This document shows, in pieces, positions 45,701 through 51,894 of a stretch of DNA of 64,000 bases. The translations under genes and the position numbers were made by a program. Below the pieces are notes generated by a model, which was not told where the DNA came from, made no database searches, and was given only the letters and a program-made list of their open reading frames with translations. The stretch is taken from positions 1-64,000 of the IMG/VR virus record IMGVR_UViG_3300008107_000033, one strand, 5' to 3'. This DNA comes from a virus. Within the stretch, counting starts at the first letter, position 1, and each line of letters starts with the position of its first letter.

Positions 45701-47246
45701 AGTTGACAGACTTGCTGAAAATTTAAGTCCACAAATGATGGGAGGAATACAGTATACACATGGTTCTTCCGCCCTTATCAAAGATGTGGTTGCTAGTTTA
45801 ACCCATAGCAGCTTTGATTCAAGTACAACATTTACAGACGCAATCAGGAAACAGGCCGGGATTAACGGCAACAATGGCACTGTGTCAGGTGGTACGGCAG
45901 CAACGGCAATAACTGGAGTTGTAGGTGGCTCAGCAGCAGTAGGGGCTGTTGGTGGTTCAGCAATGCTTGGGTTAGCAGCACTTCCAATATTTGGGCAGCT
46001 TGCATGGAAAGGCTGGCAGTGGGTCAGAGATAATTTATTAGATCAACACGGATGCTATGTACAGTATTTGAATAAAAATGGTCAACCTATGGACGCAGGC
46101 CTCTCATATAATCAAGGAATGGTGGTTGGAAGATATCATTCTAAGGCACTGTTGCCCGGGATGCTAGGCTTAAGGAGAAAAACTCGCACAGCAGACGGAT
46201 ATGCCTATGTTAGAAGTGATGATATATTTAAGAGTCTTGGGTGGCAAGAAACAGAAATAAAAGAATTAGTTAGATATATAAGTTACGAGAATGCTTTAGT
46301 TCATGCACAAGTGCTCAATCTATCAGGTCTTGGTCCAGAAAAAACTACATTTGAACCTTTCTTTAAAATACTTTGTAAGTTAGACACTACGAAGGGAATG
46401 GAAAATACCGGAGTAGAAGACGCCGATACAATACATGTTATAGATATATTGAGTGGTGCAAAATTTAAAGTTCGTTTTGACGGAATCAACGCTCCAGAAA
46501 AATCTGTAGTAAGCTCAGCTTATCCAAAAGAACTTGTAAATCCCTCAGTTCCAACAGAAGCTGAAATTATTAGTAAGTCGTCTCCTGGATTTAAGAGCAC
46601 TCAGTTTGTCATTAATGCATTGAAAAATAAAACATTTTTATTAAGGGTTAAAAAATCAAGAGAGAACGGCGGACTTGCCAGTGAATCTGATATAGAAAAT
46701 TTTGAACCTGGCGCTGGATTTAATAGGGAAACAAATTATCTACAAGATATATATGAAAGAACACTTGCTACAGTTTTCTATAACGTCTCTGAAGAAAAGT
46801 TAATTAGCTTTAAAGACTTTATATTTAATTTATTTGTTTCTAATAATTTTGATAAATCAAAAATAGAAAAAGCTTTTAAAAATAGCTTTTCTAATTCAGT
46901 TATATATACAAAATATCAAGATATTTTTAATTCTATTTATTCTTCCACCGTAGTAGATCATATATCAAACTATTTAATTGGTAATACTGAAATATCAAAT
47001 CAAGAATTAAGAAAATTATTCTGTGCAATGGTAGAAATGAAGAGATTAGAACAAATTTATAAATCCGCATCAAGATGGCCGATGGTGCTTTGGGATGAGT
47101 ACTATGATGATGGGACTCCTTATACACTTAACTGGGAGTTGGTCGCAAACAACTTGGCTACTGTGTTCACAAATGATCTATTAACTGAATCAAATTCAGT
47201 TAACAAGGCAAAAGATTCTATTGGAATACCAACTGAGGTGAAATAA
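36705..47246 (+). CDS. Giant baseplate-hub fusion with C-terminal nuclease-like domain
   Basis: A 3,513-residue protein. Two related blocks (SISTVPNFPFALAVDIELLNF near 396-416 and SVNTIPGFPHVYDVNISLIDF near 880-900) show an internal duplication. A gpD/VgrG-like hub block lies near 1390-1450 (QTLFNGVISQVELGEIVTVTAQSDAIELG) and another near 2896-2957 (IIGNPDIRPHDIVYLADVYERMYGLFEVEQVIHHF). Glycine-rich hydrophobic stretches occur near 1673-1715 and 3065-3110. From 3237 there is a staphylococcal-nuclease-like domain: DADT (D3241), VRFDGINAPE (R3257, E3265) and YERTLA (R3352). These are the residues of the nuclease active site, with Asn3262 at the second calcium Asp position. It probably forms the hub and carries enzymatic cargo. 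Confidence 0.75.
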   Translation: MPINEKALEAENKELNNFSDPTRSGEDTLRELLKLMNRISPTAPDSEFDTWLKAGFFGTQSGNFEEKKAVAVRIFQGTDIERIAKLDSKYRGKIFGKILNTGLFNLAFNAFPISEFGKERLYSVATARKGAADALDPARDTAWLTQLMQVVRNISADPITLGVINSYFPSLVTFLFDAIAITADYSSGGEVNGESEDSINNMKDFIASLEKAFGRGLNDSNQTFKEAVFTMAFNFENTAKRMKKVLDNSPYRENTQPTSPDVFHLRIGAANFFVPPLSIDVNTSFKTGSLMGGALRQKNTPKFNSGYKESSIRMRLFFPNYEEIWGISIDDASKIVVGNNYEIDFKSDGSSDQKIDKFLSSLRGLVAAFKYSPFLPVRNHYLNTVHGITAVALSSMSISTVPNFPFALAVDIELLNFNHKPLLPMINDFNQAIHWGKYRQFMGKAAGALHNYVNGSFLMKTIDEKVPEKTIDTGTVTVGTGTYETSPYGASLQKTLLEKQSSYYDDILKTNIVSEWNDGRNISFYVPAETQTKIFLPDATSWRNDEERLMSDQSQDFWGKILNGFGVDINESAGYGLNLSGVYNVSKNTGINPNIKYHLSTIMDILTAGLNDDSYRKKVYSYVATLFVKENSLDSAQQAYILNIDSTNVPPETGVVTYTFNSIDYEEKTLQQMKNYLKNIAKSSKNLLDQQTKALADSQARKAGIKVPDTVAEGSTSYKNIYNKIRSQIKDGFNLTLYERFFKSAPIEELLEAARAKQGSFSFREWEVPMLKIDLDPTAAIVTGVSLTLGNNIAKLQLQMQDEPTYQHIGGKDTYINISMRIIGEKELAKLKRIFDHVNALARLEHSTGVLGYIGIKNIVTALSGVKYVLPSNFSVNTIPGFPHVYDVNISLIDFDIFQQARERLDSNQQRELIEHFSTKKNPFLRIKQMWGLFNAYPDLPLEIKNDKNEVVGHLDPDFYFRSFEMFDRDIINNISTAPKQLDIPGTNDNVGTKITKEMHVHVANEITKFLRIYPSANAANGIFQETRKEILNDVIYYLEKTDMSFEQFISIFEKVIDNPSYFKIGNSNERSKIGSLKKNLITDYIEYKKPEDPNSEDGFLNKVSSAPYQVGDISSTSSELLSEIKATLAGKHSLKAEELVSFDPDELEFHHIITTYPIKDKDEPNKIPAILQTALGSNLGYLDMEKDGRFYLTLDGVNVKKTEEGAKLEPRGISDKHSDPSYSATQASISGSTAYANYQQPYSHGAGTVPETMNSSKPVDTVESHWEKMLVDTSYRDVSGRMLRAFPTYMLWLIDEGGYFSGVKVFDNFYGLQSIIDFSIIQSEDLLGDTLVFRVSNLYSKLSKKESASFFSVDSEYSQDNPSLTDGLSSIIDVTLNKARNVLAHMKNEYVVDIENIRLKPGVRVHLRGGYGANPNSLQTLFNGVISQVELGEIVTVTAQSDAIELGAVVNSTNKKGDSGKIDGGINTGLWMSEPRDLMVRLLSMGASRFREGIAYANRGLVFSENKFGIRHFGSIVYEPLTVDEERKHQARIDALSDTYNAVGSGNASGLGKSALDVAVGTNEFRNPVFSLMNQLWANFSQARDFEIFKRNIYPGNGTGIAQFLGGDLGDGWTSVSSITPDDRPNERIEYLSRLTDRSWNGLVQKYAEGDVDAKVAVEGETAQGELRDRSGSAAAGSSIAISGLIGISAVVGGPVGVVGATVGAGLLGVLTTRGGNNIFNMLGLTSTLDDDMPGFDEVSFRAQTYMRSVWDLFQTCARLLPNYIVAVRPFEDRSTVFYGKPHWLYTSGVVPVTTGYPGDEKMAELGINMGPKVADPDFELSRIITEINKNSSSYSDADAFYRGTEPTDTIAQFASLQKNAQGYYAASADLRGQLINFNSNKSKVKINSKGITTAKLPKTKGVVTMGFHLPVANVISGKAVTNSVSKVVHPSDPHSEIPQLPSRFRFPLFTNRADINGEYRLENFAFQKGQIKGYSKVNRVISDLGNSNADAGTTGSIGVGTGQALVDLVKGIFADDQSQVASYTNEEVYDNYLQSVSSVYGDAFVELLVPDNNNVLDRGLRVDDIADVTINSYDFSGPIEIGSESIMISMPLPSKRNTLEIDFSEWGMPKNSEEEQFYIAMRWPYKPNASETEIARFAKKYFNSETNELIGNVEEYKNSHILVYNPDTNSGVVCKPAYFLWGETKSNFLSDGTSTVSSEYNLDISERTIDAVVSPDAAYFLGIISGDDVIFSDGRKKVFNKGKGYSDLPIPRECYFAFVPDTVSLGVATSAFIPGKKFALLDDSGKELEDFLIGFGEFHSEEGNLTAKPTAKLASGYRGAGANPGGVQGFVPDRADDYEKYRNNLTEYYPVAKLAETSDFRYAGNYTDYYKNIFTDISTVTSRDKGYDILDDEVATTGDPLSNKGRNQFKTVFSMVDSISIEARKYYDEAYDLNVSVIAGDGRSLSTAQDIWDQFRFGYHTYSSVKTIFFNTFGFDPESQEDFSEDIMNILINGDASKGIFKKYKETLGTATDEFAILFGNEEASSRQAAIEFARKNFIDAPIAESGLIEYYDLMTLDKIKAFKENFFLDNTEVLQELSGQTGDLIKNPQQLFLVMVGLFRQAMWADPYARAWLVLKPSRKIGIGFGTASGKDQWDFKPVDKIFAAFINPNNTYSKDKKKFLQLLYNNKGEGSTSSNFFTRATSGIDNFWDRNIGPIFSAMGTALSGLVNMFKLNMLQTGYGLSQIGSLSKQANILNKALNDSIYYQLGRPGSLLRAVDNPFTREYGEPVIEIREPFQRVHYLSSFSHILSNQIQETTTNVSTVVTAVSDGKYPVTVALDKGAPAERQMESTVETGIYFDNVVGSGFFGFLHPLLHPFETGRGISKNLTGAPDELSAKRVALSHLKENIKDIYGGELLIIGNPDIRPHDIVYLADVYERMYGLFEVEQVIHHFTSELGFVTSITPNALVTVNDPAKWFMTSWIHSWMNMQAIRNDTRLFLDAVRADNSGITLGGDISVDRLAENLSPQMMGGIQYTHGSSALIKDVVASLTHSSFDSSTTFTDAIRKQAGINGNNGTVSGGTAATAITGVVGGSAAVGAVGGSAMLGLAALPIFGQLAWKGWQWVRDNLLDQHGCYVQYLNKNGQPMDAGLSYNQGMVVGRYHSKALLPGMLGLRRKTRTADGYAYVRSDDIFKSLGWQETEIKELVRYISYENALVHAQVLNLSGLGPEKTTFEPFFKILCKLDTTKGMENTGVEDADTIHVIDILSGAKFKVRFDGINAPEKSVVSSAYPKELVNPSVPTEAEIISKSSPGFKSTQFVINALKNKTFLLRVKKSRENGGLASESDIENFEPGAGFNRETNYLQDIYERTLATVFYNVSEEKLISFKDFIFNLFVSNNFDKSKIEKAFKNSFSNSVIYTKYQDIFNSIYSSTVVDHISNYLIGNTEISNQELRKLFCAMVEMKRLEQIYKSASRWPMVLWDEYYDDGTPYTLNWELVANNLATVFTNDLLTESNSVNKAKDSIGIPTEVK

Positions 47247-47247
47247 T

Positions 47248-47379
47248 ATGTCTTTCTTTAATATCAATTCTGAAAATTTAGCAGATTCAAAATCTTTTAC
47301 AAAAGCTATAGTTGATAATATTGTTCCAAAAAATGGAATAGCTATTACCAAAACATCTTTAGCAGAGCGACGGATATGA
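47248..47379 (+). CDS. Wall hydrolase, 5' reading frame before the CGGA site
   Basis: A strong Shine-Dalgarno (GAGGTGA at 47235-47241) precedes the ATG at 47248. The zero frame codes 43 residues and ends CGA CGG ATA TGA. I read it as the N-terminus of the hydrolase that continues in the +1 frame after 47374. Without recoding only this short peptide would be made. This start is missed if the downstream ATG at 47459, which has no Shine-Dalgarno, is used. Confidence 0.65.
   Translation: MSFFNINSENLADSKSFTKAIVDNIVPKNGIAITKTSLAERRI
47371..47374 (+). other. CGGA recoding site 2 (+1 frame change)
   Basis: In-frame CGG at 47371-47373 followed by A; the zero frame stops at 47377-47379. The +1 frame from 47375 (TAT GAA GGC CAA AGT) is open to 49303 and carries the hydrolase domains. 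The preceding codon is CGA. Confidence 0.75.
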
Positions 47380-49303
47380 AGGCCAAAGTTTAGTTTCTAC
47401 AGACCTCATCTCTGCAGCTTCTGGCAAAGAGCTTTTTGGCAATGAAAACTATGCAAATATGTTTAGAGCAGATATGGCTAGGGAAAGCTTAAATGCTATT
47501 GCTACTAGCGCTTTTGAATATCAATTAACGAATAAAACACAAAATGCACCAGATGTAGTAAACAGCTTTTTAACTTCTGGTTCTTTTGGTAGAAAATATA
47601 ATGATGGACTTATTAGTGATTTAGATTCTGCAATTAGATCAAAGTATGGCACTGGTGTAACTTCAGGCGTATATGACATAAATGGAAATGGTCATACATC
47701 TGTGAATTATGGTGGATCACCACTAGTTGGTTCTGGGGTAATGCCAATAGCAAAATTGTCACTGTTAACTGATTCTCAAAAATCTTGGTACTCAGAAAGA
47801 GCAGCTGTACTAGATGCAAAACTTGGCACATCAATCAAATCTGGTTTTTCATTTGATATTGATAATTCAAGAACAAATGCTCAGTATGACACCTCGAGCA
47901 TAGTTCCTGGTGCAATAGATGCAATTGATAGAAAAATAGCAGCAGATATAATATCTGCATCGCAAGAAAAAGCTTTTGTTTCCGCTTCATTAACAGAGTT
48001 TTTACTTGCCTTATTGTCTGATACTTTTGGGCCAGCATTAAAAATTACCGGTATACTGGGTTTGCAAAGACAAAATGATACACCAAAAAGCGATGGAACA
48101 GAAGCTAATGCAATAACCGATCATGCCTTCGGTAGAGCTTTTGATTTTAGTTATATACAAAAAGTTTCTGGGCCAAAATTAGATTCAATTAGTACGGCTA
48201 AAGGTCATATCGAGCAGTTAACAATTTTATTAGAAAAAATGAATGCGATGCCAACGTATTTAATCCCTGATTATATAGCAGTTTCATCAAAGTATGTTGA
48301 CAAATCTTATGATACATATGATAGCAAAACAAATCAATTATGGGCCAAGTATCCAAATTTAAAATATTTAAAATTAAAAAGAGATACTTCTGGAGTTCAT
48401 GATAATCATATACACATTAGCTTTTCTCCCGCAAGAGGTGGAATGTATGCTGGGCCTGGTGGGATGTTGTTTAACGCAGCTTCAGCTGCTGGAGTATCTT
48501 CTGCCGTACAAGCTGGAGTAAATAAAGTTTTATATAAAATTTCTCCGTATGGAGCAATGCCAACAAATATTTTACAAAAAGATTTTACAGGAAATAAAGA
48601 ATCAGTTAAACCAGATGAATTATTTTTAGCATTAACACAAGCTGGATATTTTTCAGATGAAACTGCAGCTATATTTGTTGCTTTAGCTAACAGAGAATCA
48701 TTAAGAAAAGTTTATATAGTTGATTCAATAGGAGCTCTTGGACCTTGGCAAATCTCCGCTGGAAAATCAGATGGTGGAAATATTCCTGTTTATATAAAAC
48801 TGCCACAGCCAGAATTAATTAATCCATTTAGCAAAATGGCATATGTTAATTGGCAAAAAGAAAACTTAACAAATGATCAAATTTGGGAAAAGATTAAACA
48901 ACAAGGAAAAACACAAGATAAAGGTATAGGAAATTATGATACCAGATTGTGGAATTTAACCAATCAAGTATGGATATTAAGATCTAAGATTGGAAGAGGA
49001 GATAAAAAATCAGTAGTTAACGATCTTCCCGTCTTTGCTTGGGGTGATTATGGCGGACCCTATGCACCTAAGTATGGATGGGTTTCTTCAACTAGTGGAT
49101 CATTTTGTAGGTTTGCAGATGCATTGGAAGTTTATCAGAAAATGACTGGTAAAACAGCAGCAGATTTGAAAGAGTTCTTGATGACTCAAACTCCAGCTAA
49201 TTCAAGAACACTAAAAAAAGATATTTGGGTAGCAAATAACGGTAAAACAATTTTGGAAAATTGGATTGACGGAGTCAATTATCCAAAAATAAATCTAGGT
49301 TAA
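47375..49303 (+). CDS. Peptidoglycan hydrolase: M15-type peptidase plus transglycosylase-like domain
   Basis: Residue numbers are for the joined 684-residue product. An M15/LAS-like zinc peptidase has DHAFGRAFDFS (H292, D299) and NHIHISFSP (H387, H389), the zinc-binding and active-site pattern SxHxxGxAxD...HxH. A second domain from about residue 470 has ANRES (E483) followed by SIGALGPWQIS, the ES...GxxQ pattern of soluble lytic transglycosylases. Two enzymes cleaving peptide and glycan bonds suggest a tail-borne wall-penetration protein. It follows the hub gene and precedes the spike OB-fold protein. Substrate bonds were not tested. Confidence 0.75.
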   Translation, partial: YEGQSLVSTDLISAASGKELFGNENYANMFRADMARESLNAIATSAFEYQLTNKTQNAPDVVNSFLTSGSFGRKYNDGLISDLDSAIRSKYGTGVTSGVYDINGNGHTSVNYGGSPLVGSGVMPIAKLSLLTDSQKSWYSERAAVLDAKLGTSIKSGFSFDIDNSRTNAQYDTSSIVPGAIDAIDRKIAADIISASQEKAFVSASLTEFLLALLSDTFGPALKITGILGLQRQNDTPKSDGTEANAITDHAFGRAFDFSYIQKVSGPKLDSISTAKGHIEQLTILLEKMNAMPTYLIPDYIAVSSKYVDKSYDTYDSKTNQLWAKYPNLKYLKLKRDTSGVHDNHIHISFSPARGGMYAGPGGMLFNAASAAGVSSAVQAGVNKVLYKISPYGAMPTNILQKDFTGNKESVKPDELFLALTQAGYFSDETAAIFVALANRESLRKVYIVDSIGALGPWQISAGKSDGGNIPVYIKLPQPELINPFSKMAYVNWQKENLTNDQIWEKIKQQGKTQDKGIGNYDTRLWNLTNQVWILRSKIGRGDKKSVVNDLPVFAWGDYGGPYAPKYGWVSSTSGSFCRFADALEVYQKMTGKTAADLKEFLMTQTPANSRTLKKDIWVANNGKTILENWIDGVNYPKINLG

Positions 49304-49311
49304 GGAAAATA

Positions 49312-49680
49312 ATGGCAATAAATTATCCAAAATTTGACAATAAGATTCAATCTAAAATTGATAACTCAAGAATGCGCCAGTCAAAAACAAGGCCTGGCGT
49401 AATAATGAAATTTGATCCAGTAACTAATTCAGCTGATGTAATAATAGATGATCAGTATTCTGGGGAAATAGGAAACATTGTATCTGGAGTCCCATGCCCC
49501 ACATTGCCAGGAATTCAAACGGTTGCCCCAAGTCCTGGCACACGTTGCTTAGTGGGCTTTAGGGATGACAATGAAAGATTCGCATATATAATTAGTCTAT
49601 TTGAAGAAGGAACATTGGACTCAAATTACATGTATAATTATACGGTGAATACCGGTATACCAAAGTTTATGTCGAGGTAA
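49312..49680 (+). CDS. Baseplate spike OB-fold protein (gpV-like)
   Basis: A 122-residue protein with an OB-fold core: RPGVIMKFDPVTNSADVIID, IGNIVSGVPCPTLPGIQTVAPSPGTRCLVGFRDDNERFAYIISLF (residues 55-100). The PSPGTRCLVGF turn and the strand order match the N-terminal OB domain of gpV/gp5-type spike proteins. RBS AAGGAA before ATG at 49312. It precedes wedge genes, as in typical baseplate clusters. The C-terminal spike beta-helix is missing here; the next protein may supply a spike. Confidence 0.7.
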   Translation: MAINYPKFDNKIQSKIDNSRMRQSKTRPGVIMKFDPVTNSADVIIDDQYSGEIGNIVSGVPCPTLPGIQTVAPSPGTRCLVGFRDDNERFAYIISLFEEGTLDSNYMYNYTVNTGIPKFMSR

Positions 49681-49682
49681 AA

Positions 49683-50324
49683 ATGGCCACTAGCTATCCA
49701 GGTGATATAGAACCAGAAAAAAATTTTCCAGTATCTGATGAATTAAAAAGAAGAAATGAATTCTCAAAAAGAGAAGTTGGATTAAATCATCCAGATAATA
49801 GTTCATTTATTAGATTGAATGACGATGGAGACATAGAAATATTTGCGGCTCCCGGTGTAGGCATGATCATAAGCGGGGCTAGTAAAACAATATCACTATT
49901 TGCAGATAAGATTAGATTCTTTTGTTCTGAAAATGGATTAAGATGGAATAATTTTAATTTTAATTATTCAGCTATAGATTATTCCCAACCAACATTGGTC
50001 CAGATAGATCATAAATCAATTCACAATGCACAAAACGATGCTCATCATTATTTAGGTAAGATTAAAGATATAGAAGAATCAGAAAAAGAAAAGATCGTTA
50101 CTATACAAAGTGATTATGGTTTTGTCTCAAAAGAGCCACAAATTAATCAAAACTATAGTTCTCAAATTTCTACAGAAGGCTTATCTGAAGATCAAATTTT
50201 ATTAGTGCAAAATATATTAACTGAGCATACCCCAGAGTATATAGACTATATGGTTAGTTTAATTAAAGATGGTCATACATTTGCTCAGGCAAAAGACAAG
50301 GCGGATGAAATAAAGAATGTCTGA
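49683..50324 (+). CDS. Baseplate/spike protein of unknown type
   Basis: A 213-residue protein starting two bases after the OB-fold gene and overlapping the next gene by eight bases. It has repeated short beta turns (FIRLNDDGDIEIFAAPGVGMIISGASKTISLFADKIRFFC), compatible with a spike-like beta prism, then a helical end (EHTPEYIDYMVSLIKDGHTFAQAKDKADEIKNV). No family recognised. Position between OB-fold spike and gp25-like wedge suggests it is the spike body or its partner. Confidence 0.55.
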   Translation: MATSYPGDIEPEKNFPVSDELKRRNEFSKREVGLNHPDNSSFIRLNDDGDIEIFAAPGVGMIISGASKTISLFADKIRFFCSENGLRWNNFNFNYSAIDYSQPTLVQIDHKSIHNAQNDAHHYLGKIKDIEESEKEKIVTIQSDYGFVSKEPQINQNYSSQISTEGLSEDQILLVQNILTEHTPEYIDYMVSLIKDGHTFAQAKDKADEIKNV

Positions 50325-50697
50325 TTTATACTTTACAATGGATGGCGATATATTAGTTACTGGAAATAAAGATATCGCTATTACTACATCTTCGGCTCAA
50401 GATGATGTACAACAAGTCTATCTTAGGCTTATGACTGAGCCTGGTGATTTTTATATTTATCCTGCCTTAGGAACTGATTTATCTGTACTATATGGCATGC
50501 CACAATCCGAAGAAACTGGAGAAATGGGAAAGAGATTAATAAGGGCTGCCCTAGAAAGAGAAGATGTTTTTAGGGGGAGAAGCATTATTATAGATGCAAT
50601 ACCTACAGGTCCAGACTCAATTAGATTTGATGTTCATATAATATCAGATAAGACAGATCCCATTGTCCTTTCTGTAACACAAAGCCTAGGAGCATAA
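50317..50697 (+). CDS. gp25-like baseplate wedge protein
   Basis: A 126-residue protein of the T4 gp25 / P2 gpW / XkdS type: GNKDIAITTSSAQDDVQQVYLRLMTEPGDFYIYPALGTDLSVLYG (residues 16-60) and a C-terminal strand with RFDVHIISDKTDPIVLSVTQSLGA. The motif pair QDDVQQVYLRLMTEPGDFYIYPALG is typical of the family. It nucleates sheath assembly in related systems. It starts inside the end of the upstream gene and abuts the J-like gene. Confidence 0.8.
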   Translation: MSDLYFTMDGDILVTGNKDIAITTSSAQDDVQQVYLRLMTEPGDFYIYPALGTDLSVLYGMPQSEETGEMGKRLIRAALEREDVFRGRSIIIDAIPTGPDSIRFDVHIISDKTDPIVLSVTQSLGA

Positions 50698-51867
50698 ATG
50701 CCTATTTATGGAGAAAAAGAAAAATCAGAAATATTAGTTAGTGTATTAAATTCACTAGAACTCAATGCTGGTATTTCTGCTGCCTATCCCGGGTCTATTG
50801 CTAGGGCTTTTGCTGAAGCTTTTAGTGCAGAAATAGCAGATTTATATTCATCTTTAAACTTTAGCCTTAAACAGGGAGCTCTTTCTACTGCAAGTGGAAG
50901 AAATTTAGATTTAATTGGTGAGCTTTATGGAGTTGTGAGAAAGCAAATATCTGACGCCGCTGCTCTTGAAAGACAATCTTTTAACATAGAATTTTTTATA
51001 GAAACTCCATACAGTCAAAATATAACAATTCCTGGTGGAACATATCTCTACACGGATGTAGATAGCTATGCAATTAGACAGTATAGATTTAAATTAAATG
51101 GTGATATTACCATAGTTGCTGGAACGACTAGGGCATATGGTTTGGCAATTCCGGATTTTAATGAAAATACATATGTTGCCCCAACAGGTTCTATAACTAA
51201 ACATAACTTTATAGCACCACCAGGTGTAGTGGCATATTGTAGTAATACAAAAGAAATATATTCAGCAATTAATTCTGAGTCAGATGATAATTTTAGAAGA
51301 AGAATAGTATCATCTATTAAGACAAGATCGGCAGGCACGACAGAGTCTGTTAGGTTTGCTGTTCTTTCAGTCAAAGGCGTAAGAGATGTTAGAATAAGAG
51401 AAAGCGCCTATGGCGTAGGATCTTGTGATGTGATTGTAGTTCCAGAATCTTTGTCTGGAATTAAAAGAATGCCAGACACAATACTGTCTGCCATAGCATC
51501 TGTTAAGCCAGCTGGTGTAAGATTTAATGTTAGAATAGCTGAACAAATACCAGTAGATGTTCAGGTCAGTGTCACTGTAGCTTCTGCAGCAAATGATACA
51601 ATAGAAGCAGGAATAAAGAATCAAGTTGCGCTCTTTATTAAGAGATATTTAAATTCTCTTACAATAGGAGATACTGTTTCAGTTTCTGAAATAGAAAGAC
51701 AAATTAGACTATCTTCCGACTTTGTAAGATATGCTACTATTAATTCTTTAAGTGCAAACGGTGAATCTATACCGGTAAAAGATTTTACTCCTTCAAGTGA
51801 CAAAGTTTACCCAACTGCTGGAAGTGTGAGCGTATTATCTGTTATAATGGGTCAATCAAATTATTAA
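50698..51867 (+). CDS. Baseplate J-like protein (Mu gp47 / T4 gp6-like)
   Basis: A 389-residue protein with the baseplate J signature: AFAEAFSAEIADLYSSLNFSLKQGALSTASGRNLDLIGELYGVVRK (residues 38-83), a beta region with PGGTYLY, and ESDDNFRRRIVSSIKTRSAGTTESVRFAVLSVKGVRDVRIRESAYGVGSCDVIVVP (residues 190-250). This is the characteristic central block of the family. It forms the wedge backbone in contractile tails. It begins immediately after the wedge gp25-like gene. Confidence 0.85.
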   Translation: MPIYGEKEKSEILVSVLNSLELNAGISAAYPGSIARAFAEAFSAEIADLYSSLNFSLKQGALSTASGRNLDLIGELYGVVRKQISDAAALERQSFNIEFFIETPYSQNITIPGGTYLYTDVDSYAIRQYRFKLNGDITIVAGTTRAYGLAIPDFNENTYVAPTGSITKHNFIAPPGVVAYCSNTKEIYSAINSESDDNFRRRIVSSIKTRSAGTTESVRFAVLSVKGVRDVRIRESAYGVGSCDVIVVPESLSGIKRMPDTILSAIASVKPAGVRFNVRIAEQIPVDVQVSVTVASAANDTIEAGIKNQVALFIKRYLNSLTIGDTVSVSEIERQIRLSSDFVRYATINSLSANGESIPVKDFTPSSDKVYPTAGSVSVLSVIMGQSNY

Positions 51868-51894
51868 CACTGAAAAGCTACAGGTCTTTGATAT

